NCBI GenBank assembly: GCA_030628785.1
Contig: DAOVQI010000237.1
Coordinates: forward strand, 1 to 5,722
DNA: 5,722 nt
Origin: Bacteroidota bacterium
Lineage (GTDB): Bacteria > Bacteroidota > Bacteroidia > Bacteroidales > VadinHA17
Direction: 5' to 3'
This document shows, piece by piece, positions 1 to 5,722 of the stretch. The translations under genes were made by a program, and so were the position numbers. The stretch's first letter is position 1. Every line of letters begins with the position of its first letter. The notes under the pieces were generated by a model. It searched no databases, was not told the DNA's origin, and saw nothing but the letters and a program-made list of their open reading frames with translations.

Positions 1-71
1 GTTATTTGCTTAGAAAAAAGATGTTTATGATTGCCATGATTATATTAATATCAGTAAAAAAAATATAGTTT

Positions 72-2198
72 TCACTCGCTAAGCGGATTATATGTTTCCA
101 AAAAACCTAAGGTATATTCACCCGAACGGAGACTGTCTATAACAAATTTGCCAAAATATTCATTCCCTTCTTGTCTGAATATATGTTCCTCCCAATTTTC
201 ACCCGGACCACTACGGTATAATAATACCATTGTATAAGGGCTGCCATTGAAAATTGAATCAACCCAACTTTTCATTGAAAATTCCGGTAAGTCATAAAAA
301 AATATCCCTCCGGCATTAAAACCATCTGGGAATATTCCTTCGATTTTCCAATATTGTGAATTTGACATAATGATTTCCTTTGCAGGTCTTTTGAAACTAT
401 CCGGAGCGACCCAGTTAAATTCAGCCCTGATAAAAGCAGAATCTTTCATGTCATCTACCTGCATTTCAAAATAAGTTTCTTCAAATTCATACTTTCCCCC
501 GGATCTGATAATTTTGTAATTATCCGTAGTCGCATCGCATATCTTTTCTTCCAGATCGAGCAATACCAAAGTTGGCTCAAAAGGCAAACGGAATAATTGC
601 GATCCGGTTTCCCCGGAAAACTCAATCATTTTGGTAAGAGCATACCAATGTTCATCCATGAATGTTACTTCTACCTTATTGGAGTATGCATAATCATCTG
701 TCCCCTTTAGCTTTTGCCGGACAAATACCTCAGTTTCAAATCCTTTTTCAGTCTTAGTAACTAAAAATGAATCAATTGAAAAGTGAGGAAATCCCGGGGA
801 ATATATCCATGTATTAAAGAAATCGGTTAGATCCAGGTCTGTTTCCATCATTAAAAAATCTTTAAACAATTTGGTAGAGACATCCTGAAATGCAAAATAT
901 TTAAAATATTTTTTAAGACTGGTGAAAAAAAGCTTATCCCCCAGGTACCCCCGTAATGTATGAGCAACATCAAAACCTTTATCATATACAGTGCTTCCGT
1001 ATGTAAATTCACACGGGATTCCATAAACGGAACGATAACCTTTGTCACGAATATGGGTTCTGCTTAAAACCTTTTTATGGTTTCCCCTCACATAATCTTT
1101 AAATGGTTGTTTACCGTAATAATATTCCTTAAAAAGGGCTTCACAATAACTTGCCCACCCCTCATTTAACCACATATCCTCAGCACTTCTGCATGTAACC
1201 AGGTTTCCAAACCAGCTATGCGCAAATTCATGAACAAAAAGCATTTCAAAGTCTAATGTTCCGTTAATTGCCGATTCTGAAATAGCTATATTCGTTGCAT
1301 GTTCCATTGCCCCACCCATAAAAGGAACGGATACAAAGCCGATTCTTTCCCACGCATACGGACCAAACATGTACTCAAAAGCTTCAAGGTACTTACTTAA
1401 ATTCCTAAAAGACTGTATTGCACGTAAACTATCTGTTGGTTTAACATAAATGCAGGAAGGGATGGCTCTCCGGATTCCTTTTAATGTATCAGTTAAAGCT
1501 ATATAGTCAGAAACTGAAACCGATGAAAGATAAGCAGGAATGCTATTCCGTAAATTCCAGTGATATGTAATTGTGCCATTTTTGTTTTCAAAAATTTCAG
1601 CTAAAGTCCCCGAACAAACAACGGTTAATCCCTGTTTGACCGTTATGAAATAATCGTATGTGGCACGATCAACAAAATTATCCATACATGGATACCAGGA
1701 TCTGCCGAAACTATGCGGATTTGATCTCATTCCTATACCCATGTTATATGCATACCCTTCACCAAAATAAAATCCACCCCAACCCGGATCCCGTGAGGGA
1801 TTTCCATGATAAAAAACGGAGATAAGTACTGCTGATCCTTTTGGTAAACCGGTATCCAGTGGAATCTTAATTATGGAACCATTATAGGAATAATTGTTAA
1901 TATTAATTTCGTCGATCCAGATTGAGTCAACGACAAAGGAAAGCAAATCGATAACTATTTCGTCCAGATTATCCTTTTTTAAAACGATCTGCAGATCTGT
2001 AATGCCGGAAATTTCTTCCTTTTCAAAATCCAGGATATCGAGACTAACGATGTAATGAACCACATCGATTGAATCGTACCTTGATTCGGAATAATGTTCT
2101 AAACCTTTTTTTGAACTCCTGAAATTTACAATCAGAATGGCCCCTGCCAGGAATAACAACAACAGAATGATTTCACCAAATCTTTCTTTAACAAGCAT
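72..2198 (-). CDS. Membrane-anchored M1 family zinc aminopeptidase
   Basis: This 708-residue protein is a gluzincin of peptidase family M1 (aminopeptidase N / leukotriene A4 hydrolase type), which removes N-terminal residues from peptides. Residues about 9-25 form one hydrophobic segment after a short charged start (MLVKERFGE). No lipobox cysteine follows, so it is probably a signal anchor placing the enzyme on the periplasmic side. An N-terminal beta domain (about 45-235) precedes the catalytic domain. The zinc site is HEFAH at 323-327 plus Glu346 in NEGWA, the exact HExxH-x18-E spacing. Tyr405 in VYDKG fits the transition-state tyrosine. The exopeptidase motif reads GAMEH (296-300) instead of the classical GAMEN. 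A C-terminal region (about 570-708) is predicted to be mostly beta and has no type IX sorting domain that I recognise. ATG at 2196-2198 is followed directly by the anchor, which supports this start. It lies 37 nt downstream of purQ on the same strand, so co-transcription is likely. The natural substrate is unknown. Confidence 0.93.
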   Translation of the reverse strand: MLVKERFGEIILLLLFLAGAILIVNFRSSKKGLEHYSESRYDSIDVVHYIVSLDILDFEKEEISGITDLQIVLKKDNLDEIVIDLLSFVVDSIWIDEININNYSYNGSIIKIPLDTGLPKGSAVLISVFYHGNPSRDPGWGGFYFGEGYAYNMGIGMRSNPHSFGRSWYPCMDNFVDRATYDYFITVKQGLTVVCSGTLAEIFENKNGTITYHWNLRNSIPAYLSSVSVSDYIALTDTLKGIRRAIPSCIYVKPTDSLRAIQSFRNLSKYLEAFEYMFGPYAWERIGFVSVPFMGGAMEHATNIAISESAINGTLDFEMLFVHEFAHSWFGNLVTCRSAEDMWLNEGWASYCEALFKEYYYGKQPFKDYVRGNHKKVLSRTHIRDKGYRSVYGIPCEFTYGSTVYDKGFDVAHTLRGYLGDKLFFTSLKKYFKYFAFQDVSTKLFKDFLMMETDLDLTDFFNTWIYSPGFPHFSIDSFLVTKTEKGFETEVFVRQKLKGTDDYAYSNKVEVTFMDEHWYALTKMIEFSGETGSQLFRLPFEPTLVLLDLEEKICDATTDNYKIIRSGGKYEFEETYFEMQVDDMKDSAFIRAEFNWVAPDSFKRPAKEIIMSNSQYWKIEGIFPDGFNAGGIFFYDLPEFSMKSWVDSIFNGSPYTMVLLYRSGPGENWEEHIFRQEGNEYFGKFVIDSLRSGEYTLGFLETYNPLSE

Positions 2199-2235
2199 CG
2201 TGTATGTTGGTTGCGTGTTGCTTGTTTATTGAAAA

Positions 2236-2949
2236 TTAATTATAACTACTAACTCTCTTTTCTTCCATTATACGGAGAAGCGACTCAAAAACCAATCTGC
2301 CATCAGTGTTCCCAAGTTCATCATCGGCAGCACGTTCCGGATGAGGCATCATTCCAAAAACATTCTTTGTCTCATTACATACTCCCGCAATATTCTCTAC
2401 CGATCCATTTGGATTTGCTTCTTCGGTAATTAAGCCAAGATCATTACAATACCGGAATAAAATTTGGTCATTTTGACGCATTTTTATCAGATCCGAATCA
2501 GGAGCAAAATATCTTCCTTCTCCGTGAGCAATGGGTATTTTGAGAGCTCTTGATAAATCAAGGCTGGAATTAACGGCACAATGATTATTATCAGGCAGGA
2601 TATAGATGTTTTTACATACGAATTTTTGGTTTGAATTGTGCAGCAAGGCACCGGGTAAAAGGCCGCACTCGCATAATATTTGAAAGCCATTACAAATTCC
2701 AAACACAAATCCTCCATTTTTTGCAAATTCAATTACTTTGTCCATTATGGGAGAATACCTGGCTATAGCTCCTGATCTTAAATAGTCACCATAAGAGAAT
2801 CCCCCTGGTAAGACAACTGAATCAACGTTTTGCAGGTCAGTGGTTTTATGCCATAATTCAACAACATCCTGCGCCATGATCTCTCGCAAGACATAGATCA
2901 TATCATGGTCACAATTTGAACCAGGGAAAATAACAACGCCAAATTTCAT
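2236..2949 (-). CDS. purQ: Phosphoribosylformylglycinamidine synthase, glutaminase subunit PurQ
   Basis: PurQ is the class I glutamine amidotransferase subunit of FGAM synthase. It hydrolyses glutamine and passes ammonia to PurL, which converts FGAR to FGAM in the fourth step of de novo purine synthesis in the cytosol. The 237 residues are close to the usual length for stand-alone PurQ (about 220-235). The start MKFGVVIFPGSNCDHD is typical, PGGFSYGDYLRSGAIA (48-63) carries the oxyanion-hole region, FGICNGFQIL (83-92) holds the nucleophile Cys86, and MPHPER (201-206) supplies His203 and Glu205 of the triad. The family therefore appears catalytically complete. A separate PurQ implies the three-part PurL-PurQ-PurS complex elsewhere in the genome instead of the single long PurL of enterobacteria; neither partner is in this window. 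The ATG at 2947-2949 has no Shine-Dalgarno sequence but sits just below a good promoter match. The gene heads a leftward pair with the M1 peptidase, with no obvious functional link between them. Confidence 0.96.
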   Translation of the reverse strand: MKFGVVIFPGSNCDHDMIYVLREIMAQDVVELWHKTTDLQNVDSVVLPGGFSYGDYLRSGAIARYSPIMDKVIEFAKNGGFVFGICNGFQILCECGLLPGALLHNSNQKFVCKNIYILPDNNHCAVNSSLDLSRALKIPIAHGEGRYFAPDSDLIKMRQNDQILFRYCNDLGLITEEANPNGSVENIAGVCNETKNVFGMMPHPERAADDELGNTDGRLVFESLLRIMEEKRVSSYN

Positions 2950-2971
2950 GAGATCCGGAATTTGATAAATT

Positions 2972-3004
2972 CAAAGATATAAGATTATTCCCGATCATCC
3001 CAAA
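2972..3004 (-). promoter_or_regulatory. Candidate Bacteroidota-type promoter for purQ
   Basis: On the minus strand TTTG (3004-3001) is followed by 21 nt and then TATCTTTG (2979-2972). This is an exact match to the Bacteroidota primary sigma factor pattern TTTG-N19-21-TAnnTTTG. The predicted transcription start near 2967 would leave a leader of under 20 nt before the purQ ATG, with no room for a riboswitch. It probably also drives the M1 peptidase gene. The match is seen in the sequence; activity is inferred. Confidence 0.55.
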
Positions 3005-3158
3005 AAATTTCTTGTGATTTTCTGTTAAAAATTATTGAATTTGAATTCTAAGGTAATATATTTAACTTTAACAATAAATATGAAAATACGTAACTAATCA
3101 GTACAATATGGTTGTTAAGGTAGGGAGATATAATCTGTTGTCAAAATCTTTGATAGAC

Positions 3159-3259
3159 GGAATAATGGAACAATGGAATTTTGGAATAATGTTAAAAGGA
3201 ATATTTGCTTTATTTATTCAATACTCCATATTTCCATTCTTCCAATATTCCACTATTCC
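3159..3259. repeat. Inverted repeat built from 8-bp phased units
   Basis: The left arm (3159-3191) is a run of degenerate 8-nt units, AATAATGG, AACAATGG, AATTTTGG, AATAATGT, with GG every 8 nt at 3159, 3167, 3175 and 3183. The right arm (3227-3259) is its reverse complement in style, with CC every 8 nt at 3226, 3234, 3242, 3250 and 3258. Aligned without gaps, 25 of 33 arm positions can pair, around a 35-nt loop rich in A and T. It could form a long imperfect hairpin upstream of the EEP gene. I recall similar GGAATAATGGAA-type runs between genes in other Bacteroidota, but cannot check copies here. Function unknown. Confidence 0.7.
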
Positions 3260-3328
3260 AATTAAATCGGCTGCAATTTGAATTAATGATTAAATGATTT
3301 GTTTCGACTGAATAGTAACGAAAATACA

Positions 3329-4387
3329 ATGAGAATATTAAAGACGTTTGGTTTCGTAATTCTTGTGTTGGTTGTCCTTTTCGGTCTTTTTCTGGGGTAT
3401 TTCTCATTAACCGATTATAACCCGGAAGAAAGGATACTGATTTTTAAATCGGATGAACCGGATACCTTAAATGCTGAAAACCTGAATCTGTCATTTCTTT
3501 GCTGGAACATTGGATATGGTGGTTTAGGAAAAGAAATGGACTTTTTCTATGACGGAGGATCCCATGTTAGAACATCCAAGGAGATTACGGTTAATAATCT
3601 AGACAAAATCAATGATTTCCTTGTTAAGAATGATAGTATCGATTTTATCCTTTTACAGGAAGTGGATACCCATTCAAAAAGAAGCTATTTTGTGGATGAA
3701 ACCGAAGCAATAGGCAATGTCGTACCTGATTATTTTCAGTCTTTCAGCACGAATTATTTAGTAAAATTTGTTCCTGTTCCTCCAACAAACCCTATGGGTA
3801 AAGTTACCTCCGGTCTGTTAACACTTAGTAAATTCACCCCTGTTTCTTCCGAAAGGTATAACTTCCCGGGGGATTATGCATGGCCAATGAAATTGTTTAT
3901 GCTCGACAGATGTTTTTTGGTAAACCGTTATATATTAACCAACGGAAAGCAATTATTAATCATCAACACACATAACTCTGCCTTTGATGACGGTAGTCTG
4001 AAAAAACAGGAAATGAATTACCTGAAGAAATTTATTTTAGAAGAATACAAACAAGGTAACTATATTCTGGTAGGGGGAGATTGGAATCAAAACCCACCTG
4101 GCTTTACCCCGGAAAAATTTATACGCAACATTGAATATGAAAATTTTCAACTCGCTGCAATTGAAAACAATTATTTGCCGGATACCTGGAGTTGGCTTTA
4201 TGATGAAACTATCCCAACAAACAGATCCCTTAAAGCACCATACGACCCGGAGTTAACCAGTAAAACAATTCTTGATTTTTATCTGATATCTCCCAACCTG
4301 AAGTGTCTTGGAACAAGAACTCAGGATCTGGAATTTGAAAACGCAGATCATCAGCCTGTATTTACAATAGTACAATTAGTACCTTAA
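3329..4387 (+). CDS. Membrane-anchored endonuclease/exonuclease/phosphatase family protein
   Basis: This is a 352-residue protein of the EEP (DNase I-like, exonuclease III, sphingomyelinase, inositol-phosphatase) superfamily: Mg-dependent hydrolases of phosphoester bonds. After MRILKTFG, residues about 8-24 form a single hydrophobic segment, so the catalytic domain (about 53-350) should lie outside the cytoplasm. Expected active-site residues are present: Asn60 in CWNIGYG, Glu111 in LLQEVD, His215 in INTHNSAF, Asp251 and Asn253 in GGDWNQNP, Asp316 in LDFYLIS, and Asp340-His341 in NADHQPV. The NIGYG motif followed by DFFYDGG (71-77) marks a subfamily I recall from Bacteroidota and Firmicutes without an assigned substrate. 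The start at 3329 is preferred because the anchor follows at once; an in-frame ATG at 3299 would add ten polar residues (MFRLNSNENT) in front of it. There is no Shine-Dalgarno sequence. A hairpin follows the stop, so it is probably monocistronic. Nuclease, lipid phosphodiesterase or phosphatase activity cannot be told apart from sequence alone. Confidence 0.88.
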   Translation: MRILKTFGFVILVLVVLFGLFLGYFSLTDYNPEERILIFKSDEPDTLNAENLNLSFLCWNIGYGGLGKEMDFFYDGGSHVRTSKEITVNNLDKINDFLVKNDSIDFILLQEVDTHSKRSYFVDETEAIGNVVPDYFQSFSTNYLVKFVPVPPTNPMGKVTSGLLTLSKFTPVSSERYNFPGDYAWPMKLFMLDRCFLVNRYILTNGKQLLIINTHNSAFDDGSLKKQEMNYLKKFILEEYKQGNYILVGGDWNQNPPGFTPEKFIRNIEYENFQLAAIENNYLPDTWSWLYDETIPTNRSLKAPYDPELTSKTILDFYLISPNLKCLGTRTQDLEFENADHQPVFTIVQLVP

Positions 4388-4401
4388 ATTTTCACTTCTA
4401 T

Positions 4402-4417
4402 TCCCGAATTTTCGGGA
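4402..4417 (+). terminator. Short perfect hairpin after the EEP gene, possible terminator
   Basis: TCCCGAA (4402-4408) and TTCGGGA (4411-4417) are perfect reverse complements separated by TT; in RNA this would fold as a 5-6 bp stem with a small loop. It begins 14 nt after the EEP stop codon, and a T-rich stretch (ATATTTTTTA, 4423-4432) follows a few bases later. Position and shape suit an intrinsic terminator, but the stem is short and the T run is not adjacent, so the call is tentative. Confidence 0.4.
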
Positions 4418-4490
4418 GCAGAATATTTTTTACGAGCTTATGTGACTCAATATTGATAGTAATTTCAGAAGCAAAATTCTTTATTCAACT

Positions 4491-4522
4491 TTTGTCTTTC
4501 ACAGGGTAAACTTTTATCTTTT
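4491..4522 (+). promoter_or_regulatory. Possible Bacteroidota-type promoter for cheR
   Basis: TTTG (4491-4494), a 20-nt spacer and TATCTTTT (4515-4522) match the TTTG-N19-21-TAnnTTTG pattern except for the last base of the -7 element. Transcription would begin near 4527 and give a leader of about 85 nt that includes the GC-rich palindrome at 4553-4573. The surrounding DNA is very rich in A and T, so a chance match is plausible. Confidence 0.3.
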
Positions 4523-4552
4523 TTCTTTATGATTAATTTGTGAACCGGAACG

Positions 4553-4573
4553 CCTGCCTGCCGGACAGGCAGG
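4553..4573. repeat. GC-rich 21-nt palindrome in the cheR leader
   Basis: CCTGCCTG (4553-4560) and CAGGCAGG (4566-4573) are perfect reverse complements around the loop CCGGA, giving an 8-bp stem in which six pairs are G-C. Sixteen of 21 bases are G or C, in sharp contrast to the AT-rich flanks. It lies 40 nt before the cheR start. The four flanking bases GTGA (4540-4543) and TCAC (4582-4585) could extend the fold across internal loops. I recall CTGCCTGCC-GGCAGGCAG palindromes as dispersed repeats in Bacteroidota and Patescibacteria metagenome assemblies; that is memory, not a search. No T run follows, so it does not look like a terminator. Confidence 0.65.
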
Positions 4574-4612
4574 GAGTGAAGCTCACCGAAAGTAATTAAT
4601 TATGATAGATTT

Positions 4613-5449
4613 ATGACGATCTCAGATCAGGAAATAAAGTGTTTTATTTCAGCCATTAAGAAATCATCACCTTATGATTTAAGTGATTATTCCTACAAAT
4701 CGCTGAAGCGAAGGGTAACAAAAATACTGAATGACAATAAGTTAGATTTTAGTTCCCTAATCCGGAAGATAAGTGAAAATAATGATTTTCTTGAATCTAC
4801 CGTTAGAGAAATTACAGTTAACACTACTGAACTCTTTCGGGATCCACCTGTATGGCAAACCATAAAGTACGAGATCTTACCAAAATTCAAAAATCATGAA
4901 TCAATAAGAATTTGGCACGCAGGCTGTTCTACGGGCCAGGAAGTTTATTCGTTGCTAATCCTGCTGTATGAATTAAATATGTTTGAAAAAACCATAATTT
5001 ATGGAACTGATTTAAATGCAACAGTGATTGAAGAGGCTAAAAAGGGAATTTATAAGTACCGTTTTAATTTAGTTTACCTCGACAACTTTGATAAAGTAAT
5101 GAAGCAAAACCCTAATAACAACGAAGTGTACGATGTGCCTTATTCGAAATACCTTGAAATCGATAAAATAAGGGATATTATGAAAATAAAAAGCTTCCTT
5201 CTGAAAAAACCCATCTTTTTAACTCATGATTTGGTTACCGTATCGGATCTGGGAACAGAATCATTTCACATCATTCTGTGCCGAAATGTTATTATTTATT
5301 TCAACTTTAATCTGCAAAACAGAGTATTTAATCTTTTTCATAAAAACCTGTTGGATAATGGATATTTAATTCTCGGAGCGCACGAAACGATTTTAGGTCC
5401 GTTGAGTGAGAAATTTCAGAAATCAAATCATGTAAATATTAAAAAATAA
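4613..5449 (+). CDS. cheR: CheR-type protein-glutamate O-methyltransferase
   Basis: CheR enzymes transfer a methyl group from S-adenosylmethionine to glutamates of chemoreceptors or receptor-like kinases in the cytosol, which tunes signalling. The 278 residues are near the usual length. An all-alpha N-terminal domain (about 1-70) contains DYSYKSLKRRV (25-35), the usual basic helix. TTELFRDP (71-78) matches the conserved FFRDP-type motif. The SAM-binding loop is HAGCSTGQEVYSL (102-114); the second strand ends in GTDLN (131-135), AKKGIY (142-147) follows, and CRNVIIYFN (223-231) and GYLILGAHE (250-258) complete the fold. The loop reads GQE where the enterobacterial form has GEE. There is no CheB, receptor, CheA or fused PAS/TPR domain beside it, so the partner is unknown; Bacteroidota often pair such CheR proteins with hybrid histidine kinases. 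The ATG at 4613 is preferred because the upstream ATG at 4602 opens a different frame that stops after four codons. There is no Shine-Dalgarno sequence. Family assignment is secure; a role in true chemotaxis is not. Confidence 0.93.
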   Translation: MTISDQEIKCFISAIKKSSPYDLSDYSYKSLKRRVTKILNDNKLDFSSLIRKISENNDFLESTVREITVNTTELFRDPPVWQTIKYEILPKFKNHESIRIWHAGCSTGQEVYSLLILLYELNMFEKTIIYGTDLNATVIEEAKKGIYKYRFNLVYLDNFDKVMKQNPNNNEVYDVPYSKYLEIDKIRDIMKIKSFLLKKPIFLTHDLVTVSDLGTESFHIILCRNVIIYFNFNLQNRVFNLFHKNLLDNGYLILGAHETILGPLSEKFQKSNHVNIKK

Positions 5450-5484
5450 TGCCTAAGATGCCTAAAATGTCTAAAATTGTTAAA
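5449..5484. repeat. 9-bp tandem repeat starting in the cheR stop codon
   Basis: Four consecutive 9-nt units run without gaps: ATGCCTAAG (5449-5457), ATGCCTAAA (5458-5466), ATGTCTAAA (5467-5475) and the more diverged ATTGTTAAA (5476-5484). The first base is the last base of the cheR TAA. Because the unit is a multiple of three, the cheR frame stays open past its stop for 18 more codons (reading CLRCLKCLK at first) until TAA at 5504-5506. It is probably a non-coding microsatellite of a kind seen between genes in Bacteroidota. Confidence 0.65.
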
Positions 5485-5546
5485 TTTACGTAAGTTCGAT
5501 ATATAAATATTTAGCCTCTATTATTCAGAAACTATAGATCAAAAAA

Positions 5547-5708
5547 TATCAATAGCCCCGTCCTTTAGGGCGGGGAACAAAGTTAGCTTGTTTATCTCCC
5601 CTCAAAATTTGAGGAATTTTATTTTCAAATTTATTAAATTCCCCAAATTTTGAAGGAGGGGAGTTGGTTTCTTTTCAAACCCCGCCTTAAAAGGCGGGGC
5701 TATCGATA
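5547..5708. repeat. 162-bp composite palindrome with hairpin ends (BIME/MITE-like)
   Basis: The outer arms 5547-5575 and 5680-5708 are inverted copies, matching at 25 of 29 positions. Each contains its own hairpin: CCCCGTCCT-TT-AGGGCGGGG (5556-5575, one G-T pair) and CCCCGCCTT-AA-AAGGCGGGG (5680-5699, perfect). Nested inside are inner arms 5596-5619 and 5636-5663, identical as inverted copies apart from one mismatch and a 4-nt insertion (CCTT) in the right arm. The left inner arm also contains the palindrome CCTCAAA-A-TTTGAGG (5600-5614). The centre (5620-5635) is AT-only except for one C. There is no coding capacity. The pair of GC-rich hairpins in opposite orientation resembles BIMEs made of REP sequences, which are mobilised by RAYT transposases of the IS200/IS605 group, or a MITE. 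No transposase or clear target-site duplication is visible in this window. Confidence 0.75.
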
Positions 5709-5722
5709 AATTAATCACCAAA

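Larger units (their letters stand above)
2950..3328. other. Divergent intergenic region, no gene seen
   Basis: These 379 nt separate the leftward purQ pair from the rightward EEP gene. The left edge holds the purQ promoter candidate and the middle holds an 8-bp-phased inverted repeat (3159-3259). A weak forward promoter match (TTTG at 3040-3043, 19 nt, TAACTTTA at 3063-3070) could serve the EEP gene, but it lies about 250 nt upstream of that start and would place the whole inverted repeat in the leader. I saw no better match nearer the EEP start. Open frames crossing the repeat look spurious. Confidence 0.6.

Noticed and set aside
1..71. Possible terminator or further gene beyond the M1 peptidase stop
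   Set aside because: On the minus strand a T run follows the stop, but only a 3-4 bp GC stem precedes it, and no open frame with recognisable content is visible in these 71 nt.
2236..2949. Purine riboswitch upstream of purQ
   Set aside because: The predicted leader is under 20 nt and no aptamer-like fold is visible before the start codon.
3108..3281. 57-codon forward open frame (MVVKVGRYNLL...) crossing the 8-bp phased repeat
   Set aside because: Most of it is translation of the repeat arms (IMEQWNFGIM, FFQYSTIP), it has no known domain, and such frames arise automatically from this repeat. It is more likely spurious than a small protein.
3294..3301. ATGATTTG as a promoter -7 element for the EEP gene
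   Set aside because: It lacks the TA of TAnnTTTG, and the nearest upstream TTTG (3277-3280) leaves only a 13-nt spacer, too short for the pattern.
3210..3407. 65-codon reverse open frame between the repeat and the EEP start
   Set aside because: It runs antisense to the start of the EEP gene and into the repeat arm, with no recognisable domain or promoter.
4693..4890. 65-codon reverse open frame inside cheR
   Set aside because: It is a shadow of the cheR coding strand, which has clear conserved motifs in the forward frame.
5556..5575. GC-rich hairpin as a simple intrinsic terminator for cheR
   Set aside because: It lies about 100 nt after the stop, is followed by AACAAAG with no T run, and has a mirrored partner at 5680-5699, so it fits better as one end of a composite repeat.

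Overview
The window reads as a piece of a Bacteroidota chromosome, probably class Bacteroidia. The evidence is AT-rich DNA, four genes without recognisable Shine-Dalgarno sequences, a good match to the Bacteroidota promoter pattern (TTTG, a 19-21 nt spacer, TAnnTTTG) upstream of purQ, and protein variants I associate with this phylum. This is inference; there is no rRNA or other marker gene here. I see no tRNA, rRNA, CRISPR array, complete insertion sequence or phage gene.

Layout. The left half (72-2949) is a leftward pair: purQ, then 37 nt downstream a membrane-anchored M1 zinc metallopeptidase. A promoter candidate lies just upstream of purQ and may serve both. The right half carries two rightward genes. 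One is a membrane-anchored endonuclease/exonuclease/phosphatase (EEP) fold protein (3329-4387). The other is an orphan CheR-type protein-glutamate methyltransferase (4613-5449). Every catalytic motif I looked for is present, so all four genes look intact.

The genes do not form one pathway. PurQ supplies ammonia to the fourth step of purine synthesis, the M1 enzyme trims peptides on the outer side of the inner membrane, the EEP protein probably hydrolyses a phosphodiester or phosphomonoester outside the cytoplasm, and CheR methylates a receptor-type protein. This is ordinary core and housekeeping territory.

The unusual part is between the genes. The three larger non-coding stretches hold four unrelated repeat or palindrome types: an inverted repeat with strict 8-bp phasing (3159-3259), a GC-rich 21-nt palindrome in the cheR leader (4553-4573), a 9-bp tandem repeat that starts inside the cheR stop codon (5449-5484), and a 162-bp composite palindrome with a hairpin in each outer arm (5547-5708). 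The last looks like a non-autonomous mobile or REP/BIME-like element and is the best candidate for something undescribed. I found no convincing new multi-gene system.
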